Shown here one piece after another: positions 11,835 to 24,805 of a stretch of DNA of 64,000 bases. Location of the stretch: contig OX381709.1 of NCBI GenBank assembly GCA_947462335.1, positions 63,170,609-63,234,608 of the forward strand, read 5' to 3'. Under the pieces are notes generated by a model. The model was not told the origin of the DNA. It saw nothing but the letters and a program-made list of their open reading frames with translations, and ran no database searches. A program made the translations under genes and the position numbers. The first letter of the stretch is position 1. The number at the start of each line of letters is the position of its first letter. Source of the DNA: Harmothoe impar (taxonomy: Eukaryota > Annelida > Polychaeta > Phyllodocida > Polynoidae).

Positions 11835-12020
11835 CTGTCTGAGGGCTAGTGCTGTGGTCTTGACCCTGCGGGGTGAGAGGTTGGCCACGTCCATGTCGGC
11901 GTGTATCCGCTGCCCAGGGACGTAGTGGGGGGTGTGGAGTCTGAGGGAGGCGTCCACACGGCCAGCCTTGCAGCACGAGGCGTGCAGGAGGAACTCCCGG
12001 TCTGTCTTAGCCACTGGAGG
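11835..12020 (-). CDS. Arrestin domain-containing protein, third exon seen
   Basis: This 186-base, 62-codon exon, phase 0 at both ends, lies between acceptor tttatctctgcag and donor gtcagc. It encodes PPVAKTDREFLLHASCCKAG, then RVDASLRLHTPHYVPGQRIH, then ADMDVANLSPRRVKTTALAL and RQ. This is the beginning of the Arrestin_C domain. The paired cysteines after a K-x-x-x-x-L segment, the HYVPGQ turn (family: Y-x-P-G-E/Q) and the V-x-N-x-S strand are characteristic of the ARRDC/TXNIP group. Alpha-arrestins act as adaptors that link membrane cargo such as receptors and transporters to ubiquitination and endosomal sorting. GC content is well above the flanking introns. Confidence 0.95.
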
Positions 12021-13941
12021 CTGCAGAGATAAATACACAATGTTTGGGATTAAGGCTATGGACTTTTATTATGATAGTGATGTGCAGTTGAAAAAACCAC
12101 TAAAAAATAGATGACAAAAGACTAAATAAAAACACACACTAGTCCTATTAAAATGATAAGTTGGTGAATAAAGTAAAACGAGTGAAACATGTTAATTACA
12201 GTCGCGTGCCCGCTGTATTCCTGGCTGACAATAAGAATTTCTTGATTATATTATCTGCTTTCTGAAATGTCAACTGGTCCTGACAAGACACGCAGGCCAG
12301 TGCTATTGTTCTTTTTTATGATGGATAGAAATTTCTCTCCTTTGGGTCTCTCTCTGGTTTGTATTTCCATAACAATCTAGAGCGAGACACTGGCGGTACC
12401 AACAACACAGTACTTGCATTGGTCATGAATACAAATATTATGCGTAGACATTGGTACAACATTCCTATTGCATTCCACCCGTTATAAGGCGTATGGCACA
12501 CGGATGTTTTTCACTTTCTCCTGGGCCATGTTTGGGCAGTGGGATTGATTGGCTTATGTTTTGAATTTTTTCTTACCTTAAAGAGTGTTTTAGATATCTT
12601 TTATGCAGTGTGATTGATTAGTCGCCTTGGCAACAGGACTGTAGGGGCCTTAGTTGCAGTTTTGTAGTCCCATTCGTCTGAGTGTTTTGATTCAGACAAA
12701 GATTGAATGGTGAAAGGGGAGCCCACAGGGGACCAACAGGCACATATAGGGGATGGGTTGTGGTGTACACTTATATTGTTCAGTAAATATGTCCCATTTT
12801 GAGAAAAATGCTAATAATAATTCTTGCACATTGATAAGCAGAACCTCCACTACAGTATTTAGGAATTCCAACATAGCTACACTATGCAATACACATGGGC
12901 CCTATCCAAGCACTGCCTCGAAAGTTGTATATACAAGCAGGAAAACGAAACCGACAGCAAAACACTTTTTGGCGTCCATTCCTATCTGTGTATATATAAA
13001 CAAATTTACTTGTATATAGGTTTCTGTCCTTTACTGCCTGGCCGGCTTGTAGGGACTAGGACATTTCATTTGCTCTAATGTAAACCAGCAACCGTCAGGG
13101 CCTTGATTGGTTTTAAACCAAAAAAAAGTCACATTGTTGAAATAACGACTTCCGCTCTCTTAATTAAGGGACGTGTCACACTCTGTTTACACAGGAAGCC
13201 TAGATGTTGAGATTGAAAAATGAAGTGGTCTTTTCCATATCACGCTGTCCTTTCTGTTGGCATTACATCAGCTATGCTGGGCTATCTAGAGATGGGACAG
13301 ACTGATGTAATCTGATGGTACAGTCAATCTTTCTAATTAACAATCGCAATGTTTTAACTTAAATCATCCTACAGGGATGATCTACCATAGTGTTCTGTTT
13401 AATTGTATGATTAATTGTTAACTTATAAAATTGCTTTTGGCAAGAGATGGGAGCGGCATAACCTATATTAAAGCACAGTATTACCTAACATGTTGGGCTG
13501 GTGCAATAGGAACATTACCAGAGATACCACATTCCAACGCTACTTCCATTATCCTCTGTTTTGCATATAGGTGTACCATTAATGTATGAGGCCAAGATGT
13601 ATTCATTGCACTCACGTGCAGTTTAAATAGTGTATTATTGGTTGGGGTTGCTATTATCATATGTATATTGTGCATATTTGTTGCCTTGCTATCAGCCGAT
13701 GGACTTTATAGCAAAAGAGATTCTGTCGACGGAAAAACCGACTGCTTTGAGATGCCAACGTATGTGGTCCATTGTGGTGCCAAAGTGTAGCCTACATGAA
13801 GAGAATAGGAAAAAGGCATATTGATCATATGGTTTGGCTCGTGCTCAACTGCAGGAATATCAACGAGCAGGGGCACCATTATAAAACGCATCAAGTTGGA
13901 TCAATGCTTTTCCATTTTAGTTCTTGATATCTTCTAAGGCA

Positions 13942-14005
<64 letters not shown>

Positions 14006-15116
14006 TGAGGCAACCAACTGGTATGTTTTACGTTAGGCATTGCAATGAAACCAGTATACATATACCATACTTCTTTATCCCTGTCCCGTCTATGGTGGGA
14101 CTATGTAATAAAAGGTAAACTGTGTTGCATGACTAAATATACCAAATCAAATGGCCTACACATGGGTATAACATGTTCCCATTCACCTACATGGTATAGG
14201 TACAGCACGTTCGTGCAAAGATCTTCAATAAATGCGCATGCCTGCTCACAAAGGCTTCCAAAACGATGTGCCTCTCCTTCTCATGTCAAACACTGAGGGC
14301 ATGCATTAGGCCAGGCTGAAACCCACATTACCTGCATGCATGGTCTCAAACAGAATGAAGCTACATCTAATGACTCATCCCTGTTGTATACTGCAGTACG
14401 ACCTGCCCTACACGGACATGGCTTTCACATATCTACCTCAGTGCCAAAGACATCTCACGAGCAGGGTTTACATCGGAGTCCATTGCATGAGTAGCCAGGA
14501 GCGTACAGGAAGCATTTTCACTTTTAGAAGGGGGGAGGGTTGGAATGGATTATTGTAGGCTTTGTATAAAATGTAGTGCCACCTGCAGGTTCTGATTGAC
14601 CCACCAGTACCTATTTATACCCCCTTCCCTTGTACCTTGCCCTTTCCCACCATGATGTGACTGTGATGAGGAAGAATGGCTTGGTAACTTGGCATTTTAT
14701 TATAGGGTCTTACACCAACCCCCTCCTCTCCTAACGACTGATAGTGGTCTAGTTAAAGCTGCTACACCAGTTGACACACTCAAACCTACATTTTCTTCAT
14801 TTGTATCTCAGATGATTGTCTAACCCTTCCCCTTATAATCTATTCATTTTAGTAAGAGATTTGTAAAAGTCACAAATTAGATTGAGATCTTACCAGTACA
14901 TTGCACTAGGTGGACCCTTTATAAATATGTAAAAAGTGAACTATCTATATATCTAAAATGGTATGACAGCTTTAATGGGCATGATTATCTCAAGATTATG
15001 ATGATAATTATTATGTGAATGACCGCCAACGTATTACAATAAGGCCAGGGCCGGGGGCCAGACCTACATCGCAGTGGGGGAAAAGTAAGCAAATTACAAA
15101 AAAAATGTCAGTCCAA
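12021..15116. other. Intron of the arrestin gene, first part
   Basis: This is the main part of the 3624-base intron between the exons at 11835-12020 and 15645-15871. It is AT-rich and contains a long TA dinucleotide run. No nested gene was recognised. Plus-strand frames near 12753-13078 and 14045-14558 have no domain signature. Confidence 0.7.
13943..14003. repeat. (TA)n microsatellite
   Basis: An uninterrupted TA dinucleotide run of about 60 bases. It lies in an arrestin-gene intron and is expected to be length-variable and hard to sequence accurately. Confidence 0.95.
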
Positions 15117-15632
15117 TTAAAGTTGGTATCCCAACTATTGCGGTGACTAATTTCCACTTCCAGCATGGGGATAAGCATGCTGATGTTGTAAGACATATGT
15201 GAAAGTATTAAAGCTCTATGAGAACTATTTCCATACAAAAATCCCCACACAGTAGCAAAAATGAATTTTCACTGAGCAGTCAAAAATAAAGCAATTAGGA
15301 TGCCTCTCTTCTAAACCACAAGGTGGCAGCTGTGCATAGTGTTTACAAAATATTCCCATTGCAGACCCATCAGCTCAACTCCATTCATGAACACATTAGT
15401 ACATTGACATCTCTACAGGTGGCAGCATATCTCAGATGGTTTGCCAATGCTTGAGTTTTCTCCATGAAAGCTGTAGATCTAGATTTTATTACACACTTTA
15501 CATTAAAGCCTTTAAGACTCTTGGTAACCAGAATTAAGCACCCATTTCAGAAGAAAAGTGTACATTAAAGACTTTCGGGTAATTATTGAGAGGGGTCAAT
15601 TCTAGTCACCCCAATTGGGATACCAACTTTAA
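15117..15632. mobile_element. piggyBac-type MITE, copy 2 (516 bp)
   Basis: This second copy of the 7960-8475 element has the same length and orientation, TTAA at 15117-15120 and 15629-15632, and identical terminal repeats. Reading both copies side by side I find two substitutions, both near the right end. It sits inside the arrestin gene, with its right TTAA ending 12 bases from the splice donor of the exon at 15645-15871. It carries the same CTCF-like core at 15316-15329. The near identity implies recent movement of the family. Confidence 0.95.
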
Positions 15633-15644
15633 CCTTTAACTGAC

Positions 15645-15871
15645 CTTGTCTGTGTTGATACTGCTGAGATCCAAGTCCCTAATGACGGCGAAGTAGGTCT
15701 TGGTTCGGACGGACTGGTCTTCTTGAAGGCTCTGGAGGACGGCCTCAACGTGGTAACGCACCCAGCCGCAGGGACCCTCATAGGATGAGGGGATGCCCGG
15801 GGCCAGGTACACGTTAAAGGGGAGCAGGTGCCGACCCGCCTCCAGGGTCTCGCCTGCTGCAGGGGCACGAC
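15645..15871 (-). CDS. Arrestin domain-containing protein, second exon seen
   Basis: This 227-base exon starts in phase 1 (acceptor tttcccacag) and ends in phase 0 (donor gtcagt). It encodes GRAPAAGETLEAGRHLLPFN, then VYLAPGIPSSYEGPCGWVRY, then HVEAVLQSLQEDQSVRTKTY, ending FAVIRDLDLSSINTDK. It is the second half of the Arrestin_N domain: LPFNVYLAPGIPSSYEG followed by G-x-V-R-Y-x-V-x-A matches the family's strongly conserved (L/F)PF-x-(F/Y)-x-L-P-x-x-(L/I)P-x-S-(F/Y)EG...G-x-(V/I)-x-Y-x-(V/L)-x-A pattern. The downstream intron begins only 12 bases before a MITE insertion. The upstream intron is 17.3 kb and contains a noncoding tandem array. Confidence 0.95.
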
Positions 15872-16127
15872 CTGTGGGAAATCAAAGGGGGTATAGGTCA
15901 CTTAAAGCTCGCTCCAGATGGTTTTATTCCGTATAGACCAACGCTAAATCCACGATTTTCAAATCTTTAAAGCCGATTCAAGTCAATAGGTTGGCTTTCA
16001 GTTTTACATACGCGTTACACAGGGCACATCGCGAAATTATCTTATCCCCCAAACAATAACATAATCTCCATATCAGAATATACTTTTAAGTACTCCCATG
16101 ACCAGAGGAAAACAGTGCCACCCTGTG

Positions 16128-16248
16128 CACACTCATAAAAGTGAGCGTCGCTGTCGCCAAAAGCACTCTCAGCTGAAAGTCAGACAGTGCCTAACTTTCA
16201 GGTGAAAGTGCTTTCGGCGACAGTGACGCTCACTTTTATAAGTGTGTG
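16128..16248. mobile_element. Foldback MITE, family A copy 2
   Basis: This inverted repeat of about 120 bases is related to 3802-3929. The ends are CACACTCATAAAAGTGAGCG and complement, the inner arm contains GAAAGT, and the centre contains CAGACAGTGCCTAA. Flanking bases are TG on both sides, either a mutated TA target or a boundary error of one base. It lies in the large arrestin-gene intron. Confidence 0.75.
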
Positions 16249-17471
16249 GCATGGATGGTCTCTTTTACTACCTACTAGATTTCCATCATCAGTCATATAG
16301 TAAGTCATTCTACAGTCATATAGACTGCCCCCTTTCCATTTTTAGGGTATAGTTGCACATAGGTAGCTGACCCACTGGCCCTGTGTACATCCCAGTATAT
16401 TCACACTGGACATTGATATTAGGTCCCTGGTGAATCATATCTATTAGGCCTATGGTTGATATCATGTGCCTATATTAATCAGGGTAAAGGATGCACAGAA
16501 CAAGAAAGCGATATTTCAGCTGGGCATGTCAGCGAAGGTGGGATATGTGAAGCACCGTTGAAAACAGGGTTTACCAAGAATTTTACATGTGCCTAAGTCA
16601 ATAAAGGCTTGGATACGTTTTAGTTATGTGCGATACTTATGCCACAGCAAAAAGAAACACTGCTTTTAGATATCAAAGTAATTTTTGATCAATCCTTGTG
16701 AGCTATGCATAAAGTCATTTCTATCTCTATATAACTGACTTCAGCTACAATGGAGCTCAAGTAGATTAATGGCAATGGCCAGGCAGTATAAATCAAACGC
16801 TAAGCCTTCACTTAGGGCCTCCTTTTTATTCAGCTCACCCTTCCAGAGCCTCTATCACATATACATTACAAGACGATGGCTTGGCGGTCCCTTTCCCTCA
16901 AGCATGTATAATTCACAGTGAGATTGGTAAATAAAAGACTGCCTGATCTGGAAGATATAGCTCTCCCCAGGGGAACATCCAATAGGACCGAGGAGGCAGA
17001 AGGCATCTGGTTTACTAAAGCGATACATATGTTACAGTACATTGAAGATCAGATGTACAACTAGCCCTAGTTAATGAATCCCAAACCTCATCAAAGCATC
17101 CTTTATAGTGGCTCAGAAATCATAGGGTTTAGGTCGTAGTGAAGAGAATTATCGAATATTGTCATACTCACTGTATAAGCAGCACATTTTGACATGAACA
17201 TGCATAGTTCCAGAATATCATAAGCAGACATAAGACAGGTATACCAGTTGTTCCCAACAGTGTAGACACAAATGTGCCCTCCCTAGTGTCCAGCAGATTA
17301 CCAACACCCACCACTCAGACACAGTGGCTCTCTATACTGTCCCATAAACTGCCCATCCTCATTTACAGCAGACAACTACATCGGTGGACAGACACTGGCC
17401 TTGTAGTCAAAGCCATATACTCACAAGTGACACCTCCATCATGGAGAGGGACATGCAAAACCAGAAGACTA

Positions 17472-17651
17472 TACAGTCGGCCCTCACTTCCTCGAATTGG
17501 AAGAATGCAAGGAAAAATGTCTGAGGAAGCAAATTATCTGGGGAATTAAGTCCATATATGATGGAACATATAAGGGAAGTTGCCAGGCAACTGTCTGAGG
17601 AAGTGAGGGGTCTGATATAGTAAATGTCCGAGGTAGTGAGGGTCGACTGTA
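17472..17651. mobile_element. Pogo/Tc1-mariner-type MITE, copy 1 (180 bp)
   Basis: It is flanked by TA at 17472-17473 and 17650-17651, with terminal repeats CAGTCGGCCCTCACTTCCTCG and a matching right end (AGTGAGGGTCGACTG). Ends of the CAGTCGACCCTC type with TA duplication are typical of pogo/Tigger-like non-autonomous elements. A second copy is at 48268-48445. It has no coding capacity. Confidence 0.85.
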
Positions 17652-17714
17652 TTTCAGCTGGGTAGGTGCATGGGCAATAGGATGTGCCAAATAGCACTGA
17701 AACACAGGCAGCCA

Positions 17715-17908
17715 CACTCTAAGAATAGTGTGTTACGTTTACACACTTATCAACACTCTTTTCTGCAGCCACTTTTAACACACATTTTGGTGTAACACAC
17801 TACACACTACACACTCTTTGCCAAAAATGTGTTGATCTCAAAATTGTGTTGCAAATATGTGTGTGTAACTCGTTATGCATGTTCCCGCAACACACTGTTC
17901 TTAGAGTG
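17715..17908. mobile_element. MITE with CACTCTAAGAA ends (194 bp)
   Basis: The terminal inverted repeats are CACTCTAAGAATAGTGTGTT at the left and the complement of CACTCTAAGAACAGTGTGTT at the right, with one mismatch. The interior is rich in AACACAC/TGTGTTG words. The target duplication is not clear, so the superfamily is undetermined. It is inserted in array 1. Confidence 0.75.
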
Positions 17909-20900
17909 CAGAGAAGAGCCACATTGCTCAATAAAGACAGAGTATACAAAATGTTAAAGGAAGCTACAGGCTTAAGCACAATAATGACCCAACACCAAAT
18001 AGATACTCATGATTATTCCTATTCTCAGATGGCAAATCCTGTCCTATAAATATAATGTTTTAATGATACATTGTATAAGGCAGTAGGATAATTATCATGA
18101 CTAATATAAACCTTGGTTTCAGACCAATTAGAGCAGGAGAGAGGGTTGTGCTTTATGTGATATGGAGTTCTTGTACACTGCTACTACTGTTATACTGAGA
18201 TGCCTGTGCATAGTTTGTGAACTGTTTGTTAACTACTGTGAATAATGGACACCCTCTGTATCTATTCATCTGCCTTTGTACCAACACAACCTGACAACAG
18301 TATACACTGCTGAAAGCAAAATATGTGAACATAAAAGCAAAGTAAATGGTATGGTTTTATATTCAATTGGCCGTTCAATTAACATTCAATGTGATGTGAA
18401 TCATTCCTGATTCAATTTAGCTCCTTCAGTGTGTGATACTAAGGCTTTATCATGCTTAGCTGATAAAGCTTAAAACATTTGATGAAAAATATTATTGCAG
18501 ATCAAAGAGGTCTGTATCATTGATCACAGCATGTCACTCAGCAGTTCCTTTTAACTCACATTGCATATCCCTGGTGCATTTATCGCTGGAGTCCTCCATA
18601 ACATCGGCTGAGTGGTCCCTTCCCACTGAGGTTACTACTCCAGAAACCAGATAGCACACATTGTGTTTGTATGAACCATCTGGTCTGGAAGATGTATTAT
18701 CCTCCAAGGGAACATCTAATAAGGCAGGCCATGCAGAGGGCATCTATTTTGGATTCACTGTTACATATTACACAATTGGACACCCCTCTTGTCCTATCCA
18801 TGTACTCCCTGGCTCCAGTCATGGCTGAACTTGCTCAGCCTACTACATTGGGGTTGACTGGTCAATTTGTTAAAGGCAATAAATAAGATAGGGACCCGCT
18901 CAGAATTATGAACAGCAATTCATGCTCAGTACTTTTGCTACCTGCTGCAGCCAGATGCTGGTTAGGGAATTTGTGGGGAATTTGATTCCTGGTATCAGTG
19001 TCATAATCAGTCATACAGCCAGGATGGGCCAGGTCCATTCCAGGCAGGCAGTGAAAAACTAGCCTAATCAAATGGAAAGCCATGTGGTATCCTTCATCTG
19101 AATCAAAGCCCTTTCTTCACATGTTTGTGTAGACCTTTCTGGGACTATTTTCCATTTGACGTCCAACATCAGGAGTAAACAAAAAGTGGGCAATGGCATT
19201 TGAGTCAATTTTATGCTGCCCTTATCTGAATCTGTCCGATTCATTTCAAGAAGAGGATATAATGATGTGATTTCTACCTAATGCAATCTTGTTGATGGAC
19301 ATCGCCTTAAGAAACTACTGACTGGAGACTTCAGTCTCACAGAACTCAAATGTAGGTTTAAATTTTTTTTAAACTGTTGTGCTATTAAAGCTCATTGCCA
19401 GGAAGCAATACGCTAGAGACTAGAAATATGAGCTCGTGCATGTCTACTTGCATATAAACTTATTGAGCGAATATGATGCATGTATGTACCTTTCCAAAGC
19501 TGACTTTTCTGCTATCCCTGTACATGTACAAAACATAGCAAATTCACAACCAGTCCTAGTTCTGTAGCCTTCTGCTCATATAAGAGGTGTGTCTGCCCAT
19601 GTGATTTATTAGCAGCCTCATGGACCTCACTTCTCTGGAGGAAATACTAAAAGGGGAATTCCATTGATGGTTGTTGCCCCTTCCTCATTTAGTAAGCTGC
19701 TCTTTGTTGCTCAAGGTCTGTGGCAAAACTAGGGAGCCGCCTCAATAGAGAGAACTCCGAGAGAACTAGACATCTCACTTACTTGGTACTGCTATCAGTA
19801 TATATTTGTGCATGTGATTCTATTGAGGATATGCGTAATAGTATTTAACTTGGGTACAATGTAGGACATTTTAAAGTTGGCCTAGTATTATGCAAGGTAA
19901 AATTAAAACTTAACTGTAATGGCTGAAAGTTTGGCTACCTTTATCAATGGCTGTACATAATTATGTTTCTTTAAATAGTTATACACAATAAACCAAATGC
20001 GGACAAGGCAAGGCGCAAGGCACAGGGAAGATGGTATATATGCTTATCTTATGTAAAATGTAAAAAATGTACAGAGGCCTAATTCAATAAAGGCCTGAAT
20101 ATGTTATATAGTTATGAGTGATACTGATGACACACACAAACATCATCCTTGCAATTCGCAGAATATGCTTACAAGTAACACCGCATTCAAATGTCAAAGA
20201 AGCTAACGATTCATTTCTGTATAATCATCATGAAGCTATTTCTATCTCCATCATTGACTTCAGCTATATTAGAGCTTAACATAGATTAATGATAATGGTT
20301 TATTAATATATCAAACAATGAGTCTTTACTTAGGGATTCCAGTTTATTCAATCCACCCATCCGGAGCCGTTATCACAGATACATCACAAACATATATATG
20401 TAGATAAATAGATATAATTCACTATTGGAAAATGCAGTGAGTTTGGTAAATAAGAGACTGACTGATCTGGAAGATATCACCCTCCCCAGAGATGGACTGG
20501 CGGGGCAGAATGCCCATTGCAGATTAGATGTACTTATTGTGCTGCCTGTATACTGTCTGCCTCCTGTATCAGCTAAACTACCTACCCCAGGTGCTGATCA
20601 GGCTCTTGTAATGCAAAATTAGGTTTTCATAGTAGCTGAGAAATCGAAGGGTTTATTTTGTAGTAAGAATAATGATCTAATCTTTGTTTGACTCATGTAC
20701 ACATTCATGTATATAGAGGTAAACTTCCCTTAGCGATCCATTTTAATTCCCCTTATCCTCTCCTGGTGCCTTTATCTCTGTAATTGAAGTCCTCCAGGAC
20801 ATCAGCTTAGTAGTTCCATCCCCCTAAAGTATACATAGTTCACTACTGAAGAAACCAGAAGGCACAATTTGTGTCTGGTGTGGAAGATGTATTTATTCCC

Positions 20901-22914
20901 CAGGGGAGCATCCAATAAGGCAGGCAATGCAGAGGGTATCTTAATTCATAGTTACATATATTACCAAATTAGACATCCCTCTTGTCTTATCCATTTTATC
21001 CCTGGCTCCAGTGATGACCCCACGTAATTCATTAAAGGCATTAATTAAGGGCATTGAATTTGGATGTGACCTCAGAATTATGAATCTGGTGATCAGACCT
21101 GGTTGATTTGTTGCCTTTCAACAACTTGTACTCAGTACTTTAAAAGGATTTTGCTGCCACAGCCAGATGCTGATTAGGGAATTCATGGGAAAGTTGATTC
21201 CTGGCAATCAGTCATAAAGCCAGTCCATTTCAAGCAGGTAGTGAGGGCCTGGCTGAATGAAATGGAAAGTCATGTATCCTTCATCTGAACCAAAGTCCTT
21301 TATGCAGACGTTTTTGGTAACCTATTTGGGGCCCATTTTCTATTTGATGTCCATTGTCATGAGAATTAAACAAGACTTTCAAGCTATAGCACCCATGTCG
21401 ATTTTATAGTGCCCTATATTGAACCTGATTTATTTGAAGAAGAAGAGCAATTGATGCGATTCCGACCTAATGCATTATGACACTACTGATTAGAGACTTC
21501 AATATCAGAAAAACTCAACTTTGTAGGTATGATTCCCTTCAAACAATAACCTGTTGTGCTATTTATGCTAATTGCCAGGAAGGAATATGGGGAAGAAAGG
21601 AAACAAACACAGTAAGATTTAACATTCTCAACAAGCCTTTCTGGAAAAGATTAGACACATGGGTTGACACAGATCTACCTGCATCTATATTCAGTTAGTA
21701 AATATGATACATGTATGTGCCTTTTCAAAGCTTACTTCTCTGCTGTTCCTGTAAGCATAAATGTACAAACACAGCAAAGTCTTCTATTCAGATAAGGGTG
21801 TGTCTGCCCCTGTATTCTCCTAGTGATTTATTAACAGCCGTATGGACCTCACCTCCCCTGTGGGAATGCTAAAGGAGAAATGTCACTGATGGTTGTCACC
21901 CCTTCCTCATTTATTGAGCTGGTCTTTGTTGCTGAAGGTCTATGGCAAAGCTAGGGAGCTGCCTCAATGGAGAGAAGTAGTCGTCTCACCTGCTAGGTAC
22001 TGAGCACTATCAGTATGTATGTGTATGTGGTTATTTTGAGAACATGTACTTTGGTGCAATCTAGGACATTATAAAGGGTGTTTAGTATTGTAAGCTCGGC
22101 TGCTATGGTTGCAGGTTTGGCTATCTTTATCAAGGCGTTTTGGTGTAGTTACTTGAATAGTAATTGTGCACATTAAACCAAATTCAGGTAAGGCTGTTGC
22201 AATGTGTCAGATAATCACCATGCAGATTTCACATGATCCACCTTTCTCTTAGTAGTATCTTGAGACACACAGAATTTTAAACAGACCCAGAAAATAGGGG
22301 TGCCTGGATTTCCATATCAATTAAGTGGTTGTCACATTGTTATGCCACCTAGATTGCCACCAATTACTGGAGGATCCAACAATACTCTCAGCCGGGTAGT
22401 GATCAAAATAAGGCTAAATCACCATTTTAACAAAGGCATGTAGGGTGGTGAGAGTCTTGATGTAAGGAGGCATATCTGTCCTAGAAGACAATTTACATGA
22501 GACAATAAATTATGGACATGCTAAAATTAAATACCGCTAGGACACCCTGAAAGGCTATGTTAGTAAAAGGTTTGAGATACTGTGCACATAATTATTAGGA
22601 TCTTGCCTTTATTATTGAATTTGAGATTGACCCCACCATGGGAATCTGTACAGCAATTTCTGGGTTCTCTAAGAACTGCTAGCATTGCTTTCCTTCTGTT
22701 GAATTCCTCTGGGTAAGTTGTTAGGAATATTGTTTGAGTTCCACCACACCTACTTCAAATTATAGCTCAATTACTTATGACCTACATGAGAAACTATCTT
22801 ATTTCCACGTTCACATTGAGGCGGGTCCAAGATGTGCTCATTCCGGCGCTGAAATATCCACCTAGAAGTAGGCAGTTAAAGCTTAATTTATGATCACCCT
22901 CTCCTTCCTTGCAA

Positions 22915-23110
22915 CTGGAATGTCCTGAGAAGCGCTGAGGGCAGGGACCGACATGTTGTGCCTTACAGGAGTAGGGCAGGCAGCTATGCCCATACAGGGG
23001 TGGGTTATTAATGGCTTCCCTGCAGGCGGGCATCAATGAGGGTGGTGTGTGCAGGGGGAATGACCCTAGGAGACAGTATCTATACTGTAGCTACTAACAT
23101 TATTACTGCG
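22915..23110 (+). repeat. Array 1 conserved block, copy 1
   Basis: This is a diverged version of the block at 30955-31170. It contains ACATGTTG, a GGCAGGCAGC stretch, a TATA-like GTTATTAATGG and the word GGGCATCAATGAGGGTGGTG, then CAGTATCTATACTGTAGCTA. It is followed by a local duplication of about 100 bases (roughly 23105-23235), in which a segment ending in AATTCAAATGCTG and GGAGCAACTG occurs twice. No reading frame is shared with the other copies. Confidence 0.6.
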
Positions 23111-24303
23111 TACACCTCAAAGGATAATTCAAATGCTGCCGCTTTTGTAGGAGCAACTGTCGCAGGGCTACTGCTGCTACTCCGACCTAAACTGCTTACA
23201 CTTCAAAGGAAAATTCAAATGCTGCTGTTCTGATAGGAGCAACTGAGTGTCTCTTCCTTCCCAGACCTAATGCTGGAAAACGAAGGTCCATTACGCAAAT
23301 CATCCAGTCTTACATAACATAACATGACATGACATAGGACGTTTTATAACAGGAACTGCTTACGCAGGAGGGTAAATCAGCTGGGCCATCGATATAATAT
23401 TTCTAAAATATACATTCACAGACTAGCTAAGATATAGGGTTAACAATTGCTGACAACCACGACGTTGCCTAACTATTTCTGAGCTCACCTAGGGCTCCTA
23501 CAGCATCGTGCTAGGCCAAAGAGCTTAATATGGTAAATCCTAAACCCTCTCAATACTGCATAGTCCAGCACCAGTGGTATGTAACAAAACAATGTAAATT
23601 TATATTTTTCCGTGAAAGATACCCGGTGCTCAGCAGAATTTTGTAATGTATTGCAAAGCTTAGTTCAGCAACATGTTTTCACCCACAATCGTAAACCTTA
23701 TTTCAGTCAGGCGCTAAAACTTACAGACACAGAATAGGGCAGTTATTTTCCACCATGTAGACATTAATTGTGCCCTATATACTACCTGGTAGATACCAAA
23801 CACCCATTATTCAGACACTCTGGATTACTGTACTACCCGGAACTGCCCCTACTTGATTTACGTAGCACAGCTACATGGGTAGACGACCACTGGCATTGTA
23901 GCCATAGCCATGTATCCACAGTAGGTGTAAAGTAAATCACTGGTGAGGCACAACTTAAAGGGCCTTTACCATGTACCCTCCATAATGAGGAAGGGCCAAA
24001 CAAGACATCTACATTTCACCTTACCAGGTATGTACAGGAGAAGAACGATGGGTCAAGTATCAGTAACTACAGGTTGGTAACCATAGAAGGGTATACGTAG
24101 GCTACATTTCCAGTATAGTAAGCTGTCGTAAGATATAGGGTCGTATGGACACACAAATACCAGTATTGGTGAATGTGAGTGACATGTTATTGCCTTTGTC
24201 GGCCTATACTAAACAGAAACACTACAGTTTGATTCTAGACTAAATGCATATTATTAATCCTGTCCGGGGTTGGCTATTCATAATTATGTTTATAAGCTGT
24301 TAT

Positions 24304-24805
24304 GGCCACCGTCCACAGAGCATAAAGGAACATCGTCGGTACAAAATTGCTGACTAAGCAATTAGCGAAGTTTGCCCCCACCCACCCTGCTCTGTGGGCA
24401 CTTCGCCCTACTATATACATAGCTCTTATGCGGCCGTCAGAGCTCTATATACGGCCGTCAGAGATTCGTATATGGCCGTCAGAGATAATTATGCTTCTAT
24501 TTACACTCAAACTACTACCCTCCCCCCCTCCCATCCATTAAAGCTTATACATCCAGGATTTGGCCGATAATATCAAGCAGGTTTGATTTTATCGGCCGAT
24601 TATCTCTCACCTAAAATCTAGTACAAAAAACCCTCATCGGCCGACTATGAAGTAATTTGCAACGTCCACAGGGTGTACACATCATTTACACATTGTTTGA
24701 CACATCATTCACGCCGAAGTTTGTATACAAACATTGTGCAAAATCAAAATAAACAAGGGTTTATTCCGACGATGTTCCCTACTTTATGCTCTGTGGACGG
24801 TGGCC
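24304..24805. mobile_element. TIR element with GGCCACCGTCC ends (502 bp)
   Basis: The ends are long inverted repeats: GGCCACCGTCCACAGAGCAT on the left, continuing to GAACATCGTCGG, and the complement on the right, about 40 bases in total with one small gap. Inside, three tandem copies of CGGCCGTCAGAG with short spacers lie at about 24432-24485. A target duplication is not obvious. There is no coding capacity. It is inserted in array 1. Confidence 0.8.
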
